A DNA stretch of 64,000 nucleotides from Bacteroidia bacterium (GCA_026414975.1 JAOAHZ010000002.1:153745-217744); one strand, 5' to 3'; numbered from the stretch's first letter, positions 33,009 through 42,406 are shown. Program-made: numbers and translations. The notes: a model not told the origin generated them from the letters alone.

Positions 33009-33728
33009 TCAGCCAAGCTGAAGTCGCTCCATACGCTGACGGTAAAAGGAATTGATGGTCTCTACAACTTCTTGGGGAGTATCTACCAGCGTGAATAGGA
33101 ATAAATCCTCAGGCGAGATATACTTCCATTCCTCCAGAACCGTAGCTTTTATCCACTCCACCAAGCCGCGCCAGTAGGCGCTGCCGACCATTACTACAGG
33201 GAACCGCTCTATCTTGCGAGTCTGAATGAGTGTAAGAGCTTCAAACAGCTCATCCATAGTACCGAAGCCCCCGGGCAGCACCACAAAGGCTTGGGCATAT
33301 TTCACGAACATCACCTTGCGCACAAAAAAGTAGTCAAAGTGAATGAGGAGGTTTTCATCCACAAACGGATTGGGGTGCTGCTCAAAGGGCAAGACGATAT
33401 TGAGACCCACCGAGTAGCCCCCAAGGAGCTTTGCTCCTTTGTTAGCGGCCTCCATGATACCGGGCCCCCCCCCTGTGATCACACCGTAACCGTTTTCCAC
33501 AAGGGCTTTAGCTACTTCTACGCCTAATTCGTAATGAGGACTACCCGGCGCACTCCGAGCCGAACCAAATATGGAAACACAGGGACCAATGCGGGATAAA
33601 GTCTCAAATCCATCTACAAACTCCGCCATGATGCGGAAGATTTGCCAAGTATCGGTAGCTCGTTTCTCCCGAATATCTCGGGTCTTGTTAAAGATGTTTT
33701 TAGGTAGCCCATTCGTCGGTGGTATCAT
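33009..33728 (-). CDS. LOG-family Rossmann-fold protein (TIGR00730)
   Basis: A 239-residue nucleotide-binding protein with the family motifs VSIFGSARSAPGSPHYELG, VITGGGPGIMEAANKGA and VVLPGGFGTMDELFEALTLI (PGG-x-GT-x2-E). Plant and bacterial relatives release free cytokinin by cutting ribose 5'-phosphate from nucleoside monophosphates; in bacteria the likely role is nucleoside-monophosphate phosphoribohydrolase. It has its own exact promoter box and leads the minus-strand run that includes the GT51-like gene, mltG, the thioesterase and YihY. Confidence 0.9.
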   Translation of the reverse strand: MIPPTNGLPKNIFNKTRDIREKRATDTWQIFRIMAEFVDGFETLSRIGPCVSIFGSARSAPGSPHYELGVEVAKALVENGYGVITGGGPGIMEAANKGAKLLGGYSVGLNIVLPFEQHPNPFVDENLLIHFDYFFVRKVMFVKYAQAFVVLPGGFGTMDELFEALTLIQTRKIERFPVVMVGSAYWRGLVEWIKATVLEEWKYISPEDLFLFTLVDTPQEVVETINSFYRQRMERLQLG

Positions 33729-33735
33729 AGATTAG

Positions 33736-33743
33736 CAAAGTTA
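33736..33743 (-). promoter_or_regulatory. -7 promoter box (TAnnTTTG) of the LOG gene
   Basis: Minus-strand TAACTTTG, exact consensus, seven bases before the ATG at 33728; it overlaps the last codon of the upstream gene. Confidence 0.6.
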
Positions 33744-34337
33744 GGGATTCGGCTTGAAGGTATCGGTTCTGCGGCGCCAGCTTAGAGCCTCGCGCCAGAA
33801 AGACCCTAAAACCTCGGATAGATAGGCCCGTTCGTTCTGAATCGTCTCCTGGATAGAGGAAGGACGAAGCGGAAGCTGTCGCCTCTGGATGAACTGCTCC
33901 ATGTGTTTCAGCATAAAATCGGCTGAGGCAAAATGGAGGAGAAGGCGCTCTTGACACAACCTTTCTACAAAGGCTCTCCAGCTTGGCGGGACCCAGATTT
34001 GATAAGGGAGAAGGCTTTCTTCTCGGAATCGCTGCTCAAAAGTCTCAATAGGTTCTATAGCGAGGCTGGGCCACTGCTCGCCTAACACGACATCCAGCCA
34101 TAAATCCACCATGAGGCCGGCGTACCGTCCAGCGGCAGAGCGCAGAAGCCGCCGAGCCTCCAGAAAGGCGGGGTGTCTATCGGTCTGCCAATCTACCCAG
34201 CGGTGAAACTCAACCCCCAAGCGCACTCCTGGCGGCAAAAGGGCTAAACGCTGAGCCCGTACCCCATCCGCAATGAACGCCCCAAACTGAAACTCCCCCG
34301 TCTCCTCTGCTAAAAAAAGATGCCCCAAGTGATGCAC
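33741..34337 (-). CDS. Acyl-carrier-protein phosphodiesterase-like protein (AcpH type)
   Basis: A 198-residue protein of the AcpH/HD-like superfamily, which removes the phosphopantetheine arm from acyl carrier protein. Seen: an N-terminal HLGHLFLAEETGEFQFGAFI ADGV block, GVEFHRWVDWQTDRHPAFLE and GRYAGLMVDLWLDVVLG, matching the metal-binding His and Asp positions of the family. A much longer open frame extends upstream, but it is antisense to leuS and lacks conserved sequence; a GTG at 34337 is the sensible start. The first conserved residues differ from the usual N-Y/F-L-A-H start, so the call is moderate. Confidence 0.65.
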   Translation of the reverse strand: MHHLGHLFLAEETGEFQFGAFIADGVRAQRLALLPPGVRLGVEFHRWVDWQTDRHPAFLEARRLLRSAAGRYAGLMVDLWLDVVLGEQWPSLAIEPIETFEQRFREESLLPYQIWVPPSWRAFVERLCQERLLLHFASADFMLKHMEQFIQRRQLPLRPSSIQETIQNERAYLSEVLGSFWREALSWRRRTDTFKPNP

Positions 34338-34380
34338 TTTCAGCAATTTACGGCAAGTTCGCTTACCGAGCAACCCTTCG

Positions 34381-34388
34381 TATTTTCG
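34381..34388 (+). promoter_or_regulatory. Probable -7 box of leuS (one mismatch)
   Basis: TATTTTCG, one mismatch to TAnnTTTG, six bases before the ATG at 34395. Confidence 0.4.
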
Positions 34389-34394
34389 CCCACC

Positions 34395-37175
34395 ATGTCC
34401 TTTGCCTCCATAGACCGCAAGTGGCAGGCGCACTGGGAAGCTTTCGGCGCTTACGAGGTCCAAGAGGATTCCTCCAAGCCCAAATACTATGTACTGGATA
34501 TGTTTCCCTATCCCTCGGGGGCAGGTCTTCATGTAGGACATCCCCTGGGCTACATAGCTACGGATATCATCGCTCGGTACAAGCGGCATAAAGGATATGC
34601 CGTACTCCATCCCATGGGGTTTGACTCTTTTGGGCTGCCTGCAGAGCAGTATGCTATCCGCACTGGCGTCCATCCAGCCATCACTACCGAGCGAAACATT
34701 CAACGCTACACGGAGCAGCTCAAGCGGATTGGCTTAGGATATGCCTGGTCGCGAGCGGTGCGCACCAGCGACCCCCACTACTATAAATGGACGCAGTGGA
34801 TTTTCCTTCAGCTTTTCTCGCACTGGTACGACAAAGAGGCTCAGAAAGCTCGCCCTATCTCAGAGCTGGTACAGCTCTTCAACCAGTCAGGCAACCTAAA
34901 TGTTAGCGCCGCCACCGACTACACAGAGCGATTTTCAGCGCAAGACTGGCTTAGCATGGAGGAGGGGGCACGTGAAGCGGTCTTAATGCATTACCGCCTG
35001 GCTTATACCCAAGAGGCGATTGTGAATTGGTGTCCAGCCTTGGGCACCGTCCTCGCTAACGAAGAAGTGAAAGATGGCCTCTCTGAACGGGGAGGTCATC
35101 CGGTGTATAGGATACCTCTGCGGCAGTGGTTCCTGCGGATTACAGCCTACGCTGAACGACTCTTAGAGGGCTTGGACGAGCTGGATTGGAGCCCAGCCAT
35201 CAAAGAGCAGCAGCGCCATTGGATAGGGCGTTCAGAAGGCGCTTACATTGACTTTCCCGTAGAGACGGCTACAGGGGAGCGTATCCTCCTGCGGGTTTTT
35301 TCCACCCGACCGGATACGCTTTGGGGAGCGACTTTTCTGGTATTAGCTCCCGAACACCCTCTCATAGACAGGCTGACCGCCCCTTCTCACCAAGCCGATG
35401 TACTCCGCTATAGGGAATGGGCGAAAAACCGACTGGAAAGAGATCGTTTAATTGGAGGCGGGACTCCTACCGGAGCTGCCTTAGGAACTTATGCTGAGCA
35501 CCCCTATACAGGGGAAAAACTACCCCTTTTTACAAGCGACTATGTGCTAATGGGATACGGAACAGGCGCTATCATGGCCGTGCCCGCTCATGATGCTCGC
35601 GATTGGGCCTTCGCTAAGCACTTCGGGCTGCCTATCCGCTCTATTATAGAGGGTATATCCGCTGAAACGGGGGCCTATGAAGCCCGAGAGGGCCGACTTA
35701 CTCATTCCGACTTTCTCACTGGACTCTCCGTAGAGGAAGCGATTCAGCGAATACGGGAGCGCCTCGCTTTGGATGGAAAAGGTGAGCCGGCTATCCAGTA
35801 TCGCCTACGAGATGCAGTCTTCTCTCGCCAACGGTATTGGGGCGAGCCATTCCCCATTGTTTGGAAGGGGGGTATTCCTTATCCCGTAGAGACTCTACCT
35901 GTTGAACTTCCGCCCATAGAGCGGTATGAGCCGACCGGTGAGGCTCGTTCTCCTCTGGCACGTCTACAGGAGTGGGTTCAGCTTCCCGACGGCAGCGAAC
36001 GCGAAACCGATACTATGCCCGGCTGGGCAGGTTCCAGTTGGTACTTTCTGCGATATTGCGACCCTCACGCTCCCCACACGCTGGCTGATCCAGCTAAGCT
36101 CCGATACTGGATGCCCGTGGATTTGTATGTAGGAGGGGCCGAACACGCTGTGGGCCACCTTCTCTATGCGCGTTTCTGGACCCACTTTCTGTATGACATC
36201 GGGGTTTCACCCGTCAAAGAGCCCTTTAGAAAGTTAGTCAATCAGGGTATGATTCTGGGACGCTCTATTCTCATCTATCGCCGCAAAGATGCCCCTATCT
36301 TCACCTCAGCGGACCTCATCCAAGACAAATCTGCCTATATTCCGATCCGAGTAGAGCTGGCCCTCACCGATGACACCCGAGTGGATGTGGAGGGATTCAA
36401 GCGCTGGATGCCAGAATACGCTAACGACCGATTTGAGCGAAACCCACAGGGAGAATTCCTCGGCGAACCCTTGATTGAGAAAATGTCCAAGTCATTTCAC
36501 AACGTCGTTACGCCCGATGAGCTGTGCGAGCGGTACGGGGCAGATGCATTTCGGTTATATGAAATGTTTTTAGGACCCCTTACGCAAACCAAGCCCTGGG
36601 ACCCTCGGGGCATTCAAGGTACTTACCAGTTCTTACGGCGTCTCTGGCGTTTCCTCGTGGGAGAAGACGATACGACAAGCTCCTCTATCCGACTTACCTT
36701 AGATTCGCCCTCCAAGGAGGAACTTCGCCTGCTCCATCAAACCATTAAGCGTGTTTCAGAGGACATTGAACGGCTGAGCCTCAATACCTGCGTCTCCCAC
36801 TTCATGATATTTCTGAATGAGATGCAGCGACTGGATTGCCACAAGCGGGCGGTGTGGCTACCTTTTTTCATCCTTCTAGAGCCTTTTGCCCCTCATATAG
36901 CCCATGAGCTATGGGAGCGAGCAGGCGAAACGATTCCGCTTTGGGAAGCCCCATGGCCTACATGGTCTGATGAATACCTCGTCCAAGCAGAGATAGAGTA
37001 TCCTGTTTCTGTAAATGGAAAGCTGCGATTTCACCTCAAGGTGCCCGCCGAGTTCTCCCCTCACGAGATTGAAGCCAAAGTGCGTGAAGACGAGCGACTC
37101 CTCCGCTATACTAACAACAAGGAAATTCGTCGCATCGTTGTAGTCCCTGGTAAAATCGTGAATGTAGTCGTCTAA
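34395..37175 (+). CDS. leuS: Leucyl-tRNA synthetase
   Basis: Class I synthetase of 926 residues. The HIGH equivalent is in FPYPSGAGLHVGHPLGY and the KMSKS loop in EKMSKSFHNVVTPDELCERY; the editing domain (GTRPDTLWGAT-like: VFSTRPDTLWGATFLVLAPE; GYGTGAIMAVPAHDARDW) and WAGSSWYFLRYCDP follow the family. Start is set at the ATG at 34395 (MSFASIDRKWQAHWEAF), the normal family start; the open frame back to 34320 would run into the divergent gene. The TAA overlaps the fmt start by one base. Confidence 0.95.
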   Translation: MSFASIDRKWQAHWEAFGAYEVQEDSSKPKYYVLDMFPYPSGAGLHVGHPLGYIATDIIARYKRHKGYAVLHPMGFDSFGLPAEQYAIRTGVHPAITTERNIQRYTEQLKRIGLGYAWSRAVRTSDPHYYKWTQWIFLQLFSHWYDKEAQKARPISELVQLFNQSGNLNVSAATDYTERFSAQDWLSMEEGAREAVLMHYRLAYTQEAIVNWCPALGTVLANEEVKDGLSERGGHPVYRIPLRQWFLRITAYAERLLEGLDELDWSPAIKEQQRHWIGRSEGAYIDFPVETATGERILLRVFSTRPDTLWGATFLVLAPEHPLIDRLTAPSHQADVLRYREWAKNRLERDRLIGGGTPTGAALGTYAEHPYTGEKLPLFTSDYVLMGYGTGAIMAVPAHDARDWAFAKHFGLPIRSIIEGISAETGAYEAREGRLTHSDFLTGLSVEEAIQRIRERLALDGKGEPAIQYRLRDAVFSRQRYWGEPFPIVWKGGIPYPVETLPVELPPIERYEPTGEARSPLARLQEWVQLPDGSERETDTMPGWAGSSWYFLRYCDPHAPHTLADPAKLRYWMPVDLYVGGAEHAVGHLLYARFWTHFLYDIGVSPVKEPFRKLVNQGMILGRSILIYRRKDAPIFTSADLIQDKSAYIPIRVELALTDDTRVDVEGFKRWMPEYANDRFERNPQGEFLGEPLIEKMSKSFHNVVTPDELCERYGADAFRLYEMFLGPLTQTKPWDPRGIQGTYQFLRRLWRFLVGEDDTTSSSIRLTLDSPSKEELRLLHQTIKRVSEDIERLSLNTCVSHFMIFLNEMQRLDCHKRAVWLPFFILLEPFAPHIAHELWERAGETIPLWEAPWPTWSDEYLVQAEIEYPVSVNGKLRFHLKVPAEFSPHEIEAKVREDERLLRYTNNKEIRRIVVVPGKIVNVVV

Positions 37176-38104
37176 TGCGCATAGTGTTTTTTGGAAATGG
37201 AGACTTCGGCGTTCCCGCTCTTCGCCGCTTGGTTGCCTCTCCCCATCAAGTCGTAGCGGTCATCACCAATCCCGATAAGCCTGCTGGCAGAGGTTATGTA
37301 CCGCAGCCTACCCCCATCAAGCAAGAAGCTCTGAGCTTGGGATTGCCTGTGTGGGAAGTGGAATCCCCTAAAGAACCCAGCTTGCCTGACCGCCTCCGCC
37401 CGCTCGGTGGGCATGCCTTTGTCGTCGTAGCCTATAAGATTTTACCCAAAGCTATTTGGGAGATGCCACCGTTCGGAGCGCTCAATATCCATCCATCGCT
37501 CTTACCTGCTTATCGCGGACCAGCTCCTATTCCATGGACGATCATGGCAGGCGAAAAAGAAACTGGCCTCACCATTTTCCGCATTCGAGAGGGTATTGAT
37601 ACGGGAGAAATCATCTTGCAACGGGCCTACCCCCTACCCGATACATGGGACTCGGGGGAGTTAGCCCGATTCTTATCAGAAATCGGAGCCGAACTTCTCA
37701 TAGAGGCCTTGGAGGGATTAGCCTTGGGCACTTTGAAACCCTATCCCCAGCCTGAGGTTCCCCATGCGCCCTATGCACCTAAGTTGACCAGTGAAAACAC
37801 CCGGATTCAGTGGGATAAACCAGCCAAGGTGGTCTACAACTTCATCCGAGCCCTGTCCCCCGAGCCAAGAGCATGGACTCTCCTCCAGGGTAAGCGATTA
37901 CAGATTCTCAAAGCTCAGAAACTCCCCCCCCGCCGAATAACCCAGCCTCCAGGTACCGTTTGGCGTGAAGATGGAACTACTGTGGTAGCCTGCCAAGATG
38001 GTCCGCTGCGACTCCTCTACCTTCAAGTAGAGGGGAAGAAGCCCCTCTCAGGGGAGGAGTTCGCTCAAGGGTATGTGCAGAATCGTTACTTGCAGCTTAC
38101 CTAA
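37175..38104 (+). CDS. fmt: Methionyl-tRNA formyltransferase
   Basis: Adds a formyl group to initiator Met-tRNA. 309 residues with a Rossmann-type formyltransferase domain (IVFFGNGDFGVPALRRLV, TNPDKPAGRG, LNIHPSLLPAYRGPAPIPW with the catalytic Asn/His, FRIREGIDTGEIILQ with the Asp) and a C-terminal domain (about 205-309; FIRALSPEPRAWTLLQGKRL). It is read directly after leuS (TAATG overlap), an understandable pairing of two tRNA-charging functions. A C5/G7 potential hairpin (38105-38129) lies right after its stop. Confidence 0.94.
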   Translation: MRIVFFGNGDFGVPALRRLVASPHQVVAVITNPDKPAGRGYVPQPTPIKQEALSLGLPVWEVESPKEPSLPDRLRPLGGHAFVVVAYKILPKAIWEMPPFGALNIHPSLLPAYRGPAPIPWTIMAGEKETGLTIFRIREGIDTGEIILQRAYPLPDTWDSGELARFLSEIGAELLIEALEGLALGTLKPYPQPEVPHAPYAPKLTSENTRIQWDKPAKVVYNFIRALSPEPRAWTLLQGKRLQILKAQKLPPRRITQPPGTVWREDGTTVVACQDGPLRLLYLQVEGKKPLSGEEFAQGYVQNRYLQLT

Positions 38105-38191
38105 CCCCCACAAGAACCAGAAGGGGGGGAATACCCATGATTTATATCGTAGGGCTCCATGAGCTGAAACTAAACGCTGAGACAGCATAAA

Positions 38192-39490
38192 ATGGCGCCG
38201 ACTCGGCTTAGGTTCCGCCTGTTTTCCCCTAAGCAGACCATTCAACCTCCCGTCCCCTACGACCCGCCAAGACAACCCAATAGGCAGCAACTGCTGTTGG
38301 GGATTTTGTATTGGCAGTACTTTTTCACCCCGCCTGGAGGATGGGGGAATCGTCGCAGCTATGACCTAGCTCGGTACTGGCGCGAGCAAGGAACCGAGGT
38401 CTGGGTCTTAGCTGGAGGGACCTACTTTCCTTCCCCATACCCTAAGCAGCGAGCCTTTCGCACTGCGGGCGTTTGTATCGTTTGGCTCCCTGGGCCTTAT
38501 CACCAAAAGCTCTGTATGCCTCAGCGAATCCTATCTTTCGGGCGCTTCACGCTGTGGAGCCTTTACATACTTTGGCGGCTTCGGCATCGGCGTCTTTATC
38601 TACTGGCTACCTTGCCTCCCCCTTTGCTCCCTTGGGTAGCGGCTTTCCGCTTCAAGCTAACCCGACAACCCTTTAGTTTGGAAGTATATGACGCTTGGCC
38701 TCAGGTACTTTCGCTTCGGCTGCCCCGTTTTCTGTACCTTCCCATCGCTTGGCTCCTTCAGTGGAGTTACAGGCAAGCTGAGGTACTTTTTGCGCTCTCC
38801 CCCGATATAGCCCGCTTCCTACCCCCCGAAAGGACTCTTCTGAGCTTCAACGGCACCCGTCCTGCCCTCTTCTATCGGAGACGCATCCCTTCTTTTCTGC
38901 CCTTTAGGGTCATCTACGCAGGGACATTTGGTTGGGTCAACCATGTCAGATTCCTCCTCCAAGTAGCCAAGCTACTCCAAGCCTATAGAGGCATAGTTTT
39001 CTGGCTCATCGGCGACGGAGCCGAGAGAGATCGATTAGAACGGGAAGCCAAGGAGCTACCTTCAGTTCGTATTTTCCCACCAGTCCCCGTAGAAGAGATG
39101 CCTTGCTGGCTGTCGGAGGCTCATGTGGGAGTCTCTTTAGTGCGCCCGCAGCCGATTCTATTCAGCAATAGCGCCAATAAGTTTTACGATTACTTAGCTA
39201 ACGGGCTTGTAGTAGGCTTAAATTACACAGGGTGGCAAGCAGCTGTATTACGAGAGGCCCAGTGTGGATTTGCGGCTATGGCTCCTGAGAGGTTTGCAGC
39301 AGGCATCCTCCGATACTACTGGGACCGCGCTGAATGGCACCGAGCCACCGAGCGGGCGCGACGCTGGGCAGAGAAGCATTACGACCGAAGGTACATCGCT
39401 ACTCAAGTCCTCCAAGCCCTTCACCAGAGAAGTCCCGAGCGAAGGCTCCATTCAGAACCTCGTACGAAGCGAAATATCACATCTTCCTGA
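38192..39490 (+). CDS. GT4-family glycosyltransferase, WbuB-like
   Basis: A 432-residue GT-B transferase. The N-terminal part has YFFTPPGGWGNRRSYDLARY, VWVLAGGTYFP and LYLLATLPPPLLPWVAAFRF, and the donor half has VIYAGTFGWVNHVRFLLQVA, WLIGDGAERDRLEREA, VGVSLVRPQPILFSNSANKF and YDYLANGLVVGLNY. The SANK-F-x-D-Y-L-A form is typical of the WbuB group, which transfers N-acetyl-fucosamine-type sugars in O-antigen or capsule synthesis; the sugar here is unknown. An N-terminal tail of about 35 residues is proline-rich and poorly conserved, so the true start could be later. The last 70 bases overlap the convergent TonB receptor gene. Confidence 0.83.
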   Translation: MAPTRLRFRLFSPKQTIQPPVPYDPPRQPNRQQLLLGILYWQYFFTPPGGWGNRRSYDLARYWREQGTEVWVLAGGTYFPSPYPKQRAFRTAGVCIVWLPGPYHQKLCMPQRILSFGRFTLWSLYILWRLRHRRLYLLATLPPPLLPWVAAFRFKLTRQPFSLEVYDAWPQVLSLRLPRFLYLPIAWLLQWSYRQAEVLFALSPDIARFLPPERTLLSFNGTRPALFYRRRIPSFLPFRVIYAGTFGWVNHVRFLLQVAKLLQAYRGIVFWLIGDGAERDRLEREAKELPSVRIFPPVPVEEMPCWLSEAHVGVSLVRPQPILFSNSANKFYDYLANGLVVGLNYTGWQAAVLREAQCGFAAMAPERFAAGILRYYWDRAEWHRATERARRWAEKHYDRRYIATQVLQALHQRSPERRLHSEPRTKRNITSS

Positions 39491-42216
39491 CGGTCAATCC
39501 GTCCATTCCGATCAGTATCCTGGCGATAATAAAAGGGCTGGTTGAGAATGTCTCGGGCCTGCAGCTCTATAAAGAATCGCCGAAAAGTCTGACGCCATCG
39601 CATATCCCATAAAAGGCGCGGCATCTCGTACACACTGGGATTGAAGTTATCCCCCACCCACCATAAGCGAGGGCCGTTGACTTGGAGGGAGGAGGAGATT
39701 TCCCAGCGATACCCAACTGGCGCCAAGATGGCTATTAGATTAAGCAGGTAGGGAGCCTGACTCTGGAGCGGACGAAATCGCTCTTGGGTGGGGACCGCTC
39801 CCATCGTGTTTTGTACCTGGGTCCCTAAATCAACTTGACTCCATACATAAGAGGCATTCGCTATGAGCGAAAAAGCAGGGAAGAGCTGCACCCGAGCTTC
39901 TACCTCGGCGCCTAAAAGAGTGGCCCCTTCGGCATTCCCAAAACGGATGATAGGCTGGTCCGCTCCTCGCACAATATAGGTTTCGATGGGGTTAGCAATA
40001 TGCTTGTAAAACACTCCAACCGCTACCAGATCCTTTAGGGTAGGCAGCCATTCGTACCGCAGGTCTATATTATGAAGACGAGCTGGACGCAGGTTGGGGT
40101 TTCCGGACTCTTCTATGGTAAGCGCAAAGTTGTAGTACAGGAATGGAGCGAGCTCACGCAGTTCAGGGCGATTGAGGCTTCGGTTGTACGCCAATCGTAC
40201 TTGATGAGACTGAGAGAAGCCATAAATAGCATTCACAAAAGGCAGCCATAAGGGGAAAGGTATGCGCTGATCAATCATTTGGGTAGCTGTGGCGGAGCGA
40301 AGGTACTGATAGCCCCACTCATACCTAAGCCCTGTGTGAAGGTGCCAGCGCCCTATATCTCTTTCTACCGACACAAATGGAGCGAGGTAAAGCTGCTTTG
40401 CCTCGTATCGATCGGTTGGATTGGTCCCCTCTCGCAAACGCAGGTAGGGAAGGTACTCCGAGGAAAATGCTTCTGAAAGGGGAAGGGCACTCCAACTCTC
40501 TAAGAAGATCGGGTTGCCCGAAGCAGGAAAAGTATAGGAAAACCAGCGAGCTGAGAATCGTCGTGAGCGATATTCCGACTGAATGCCGCCATGAACTCGC
40601 CAGCGCCTCAGCTGAAGTCTCAGGATTAGATTGGATGCAAGACTGTACTGACGCATTTGGCTAAAAAAGCGAGCTGCATCAAAGGTAGTCGCCCCAGGGG
40701 GCAAAATAATCCGATACACCGAATCCCCCGAAGAACGCACAGTGCGAACCCGCCGAAAGTCCGGCTCCTCCCGCTCACTAAGATTTGCTCCAAGATTCCA
40801 ACGCAAACTCAAATTCCGACCGAGTCCATGAAAGCCTTCTATTTGTGCCATTCCGAGAGTACGCAGCAAATACTGCCAACTGTAGTTTCGAAATACCGCA
40901 TCAGCCCGCTGGTAATACGAGTACCCTTCCCGAAGAATTGTCTCATCATCTGCCAGCCGGGAGAGCATTAGATTGAGCTCTAATTGATTTTTCGGGTTAG
41001 GCATCCAAATCCAGTTTTGAAAACCCAGCCAGCGAATGCTGCGCGTAGTTTGCCAATCTTCATAGCCAAAGAGCTTAGGATTAACTCCAGCGCGAGGGAA
41101 TAGCATCTCATATCGGTAGCGTTGAACACGCAGGTTCTGAAACTGAATACCATAGGAGGCTGCCCAAGTGGTCCATATGCGCGTTCCGATAGGCACACCT
41201 ATATGAAAGCCCAATTGCCCGTTAGGGGGAAGGCTTCTTAACTTTTGGAATGCGAACTTAGGCGGTAGGCGCTGACTCCACTGACTTGCTTCGGATAAAC
41301 TGAGCGTGTTCATATCCTCAGGAAATCCCTTGGGCAAACCTTGTCCTGAAACTCCTGCCCCCCACCCCTCCGCTAAACTTAGCGTACCCTGAAGTCCCTC
41401 TTGAGATGTAGTCTGATGAAGGTACCCCACTTGCCAACTTACACTACCCCAGGCCTTATCCTCACTCTTGCGAGTCAGGATATTCACAATACCACCCCCA
41501 AAGTCCCCCGTATACTCTGCCGTCGCACTCTTATACACCAGGACTTGATCCAATAGACCAGCTGGGATAAGCGTTAGATCAAATCCCCGACTATCAGGCT
41601 CCGTCTGAGGAGCAGGTAGATTATTGATTAGAATGGTATTATAGCGCTGTCCCATACCACGAATGTTGAGGAACCTGCCATCATACACCGATACCCCAGC
41701 AATTCTAGATAAAACCTGAGCGAGCGTCTGATCCGGGGTTTTCTCAATCACTTGGCCTGAGATACCGCTCGCTATTTGCGGCGTTTCCCTCAAGGAGGCT
41801 AATAAAGAAACTTCGGTGCGATAGACCCGCAAGCTCACAATAATCACCTCCGATTGCTGAACCCCTTCTGGAGACAGAAAAAGCTGCTGCTGCACTCGCG
41901 CTCGTTTGGACAAAAGCACTCGTTGAGTCTCGTAGCCGATGTATCGCACTTCTATCCACACGGTATCTGTGTGAAAAATGACCCCGATTTCTGCTACCCC
42001 CATGCTATCGGTGAGTAAGCCGGTACTATCGGAGCTATTGAAAACATATGCCCCTGGCAGGGGCTCTTGAGTCTGTGCGTCTAAAACAATGATTCGGTAG
42101 AAACGCTTCTGCGTATCTATACGAGGGCGAGGAGAGGAAGGGGGATAAGGCATCAGAATACTGCGCTCCTCTTGCGCCCATACAATCGCAAGCGCAACTA
42201 CCACTCGCCAGTACAT
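39421..42216 (-). CDS. TonB-dependent outer-membrane receptor
   Basis: A 931-residue outer-membrane protein: signal peptide MYWRVVVALAIVWAQ, a carboxypeptidase-like regulatory domain (about 38-112; YRIIVLDAQTQEPLPGAYVF), a plug domain (about 140-260; QTLAQVLSRIAGVSVYDGRF, LNIRGMGQRYNTILINNLPA, ATAEYTGDFGGGIVNILTRK) and a 22-strand-type barrel with many aromatic strands ending in WSLRSGLLW. No SusD partner is next to it, so it is not a standard Sus polysaccharide locus; metal chelates or another ligand are possible. A one-mismatch promoter box is four bases before the ATG, and a repeat-rich 190-base region lies upstream. Confidence 0.9.
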   Translation of the reverse strand: MYWRVVVALAIVWAQEERSILMPYPPSSPRPRIDTQKRFYRIIVLDAQTQEPLPGAYVFNSSDSTGLLTDSMGVAEIGVIFHTDTVWIEVRYIGYETQRVLLSKRARVQQQLFLSPEGVQQSEVIIVSLRVYRTEVSLLASLRETPQIASGISGQVIEKTPDQTLAQVLSRIAGVSVYDGRFLNIRGMGQRYNTILINNLPAPQTEPDSRGFDLTLIPAGLLDQVLVYKSATAEYTGDFGGGIVNILTRKSEDKAWGSVSWQVGYLHQTTSQEGLQGTLSLAEGWGAGVSGQGLPKGFPEDMNTLSLSEASQWSQRLPPKFAFQKLRSLPPNGQLGFHIGVPIGTRIWTTWAASYGIQFQNLRVQRYRYEMLFPRAGVNPKLFGYEDWQTTRSIRWLGFQNWIWMPNPKNQLELNLMLSRLADDETILREGYSYYQRADAVFRNYSWQYLLRTLGMAQIEGFHGLGRNLSLRWNLGANLSEREEPDFRRVRTVRSSGDSVYRIILPPGATTFDAARFFSQMRQYSLASNLILRLQLRRWRVHGGIQSEYRSRRFSARWFSYTFPASGNPIFLESWSALPLSEAFSSEYLPYLRLREGTNPTDRYEAKQLYLAPFVSVERDIGRWHLHTGLRYEWGYQYLRSATATQMIDQRIPFPLWLPFVNAIYGFSQSHQVRLAYNRSLNRPELRELAPFLYYNFALTIEESGNPNLRPARLHNIDLRYEWLPTLKDLVAVGVFYKHIANPIETYIVRGADQPIIRFGNAEGATLLGAEVEARVQLFPAFSLIANASYVWSQVDLGTQVQNTMGAVPTQERFRPLQSQAPYLLNLIAILAPVGYRWEISSSLQVNGPRLWWVGDNFNPSVYEMPRLLWDMRWRQTFRRFFIELQARDILNQPFYYRQDTDRNGRIDRQEDVIFRFVRGSEWSLRSGLLW

Positions 42217-42220
42217 AAGC

Positions 42221-42228
42221 CGAAGCTA
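42221..42228 (-). promoter_or_regulatory. Probable -7 box of the TonB receptor (one mismatch)
   Basis: Minus-strand TAGCTTCG, one mismatch to TAnnTTTG, four bases before the ATG at 42216. Confidence 0.4.
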
Positions 42229-42280
42229 GGGGGACCTTGTTAAGGACTTTTCAACCGTCTATGAATCTAGAGATAGCCCG

Positions 42281-42378
42281 GTTTCGGAATGCCCTCATTT
42301 GCAATTTTTGAATAAGACCGAAACTCTCCTACCTCCTTTGGCTAAGTAGAAACCCTCCTACAACTTACGGTTTCTACT
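42281..42378. repeat. Cluster of inverted and direct repeats upstream of the TonB receptor
   Basis: Three overlapping patterns are visible. GTTTCGG (42281-42287) pairs with CCGAAAC (42318-42324). AGTAGAAACC (42345-42354) pairs perfectly with GGTTTCTACT (42369-42378) across a 14-base loop. GAAACTCTCCTAC (42320-42332) and GAAACCCTCCTAC (42349-42361) are direct copies differing at one base, 29 bases apart. They lie between the ispE stop and the receptor promoter, so operator or terminator roles are possible. No T-run follows the second stem on the minus strand. Confidence 0.45.
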
Positions 42379-42406
42379 CCTTGGAGGGGAAAATGATCCC
42401 CCTAAG

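Noticed and set aside
34338..34703. N-terminal extension of the AcpH-like frame
   Set aside because: It is antisense to the first 100 codons of leuS, low in conserved pattern, and longer than the family needs.
42345..42378. Rho-independent terminator after ispE
   Set aside because: The 10-bp stem is perfect, but the loop is 14 bases and no T-run follows on the minus strand; listed only as a repeat.
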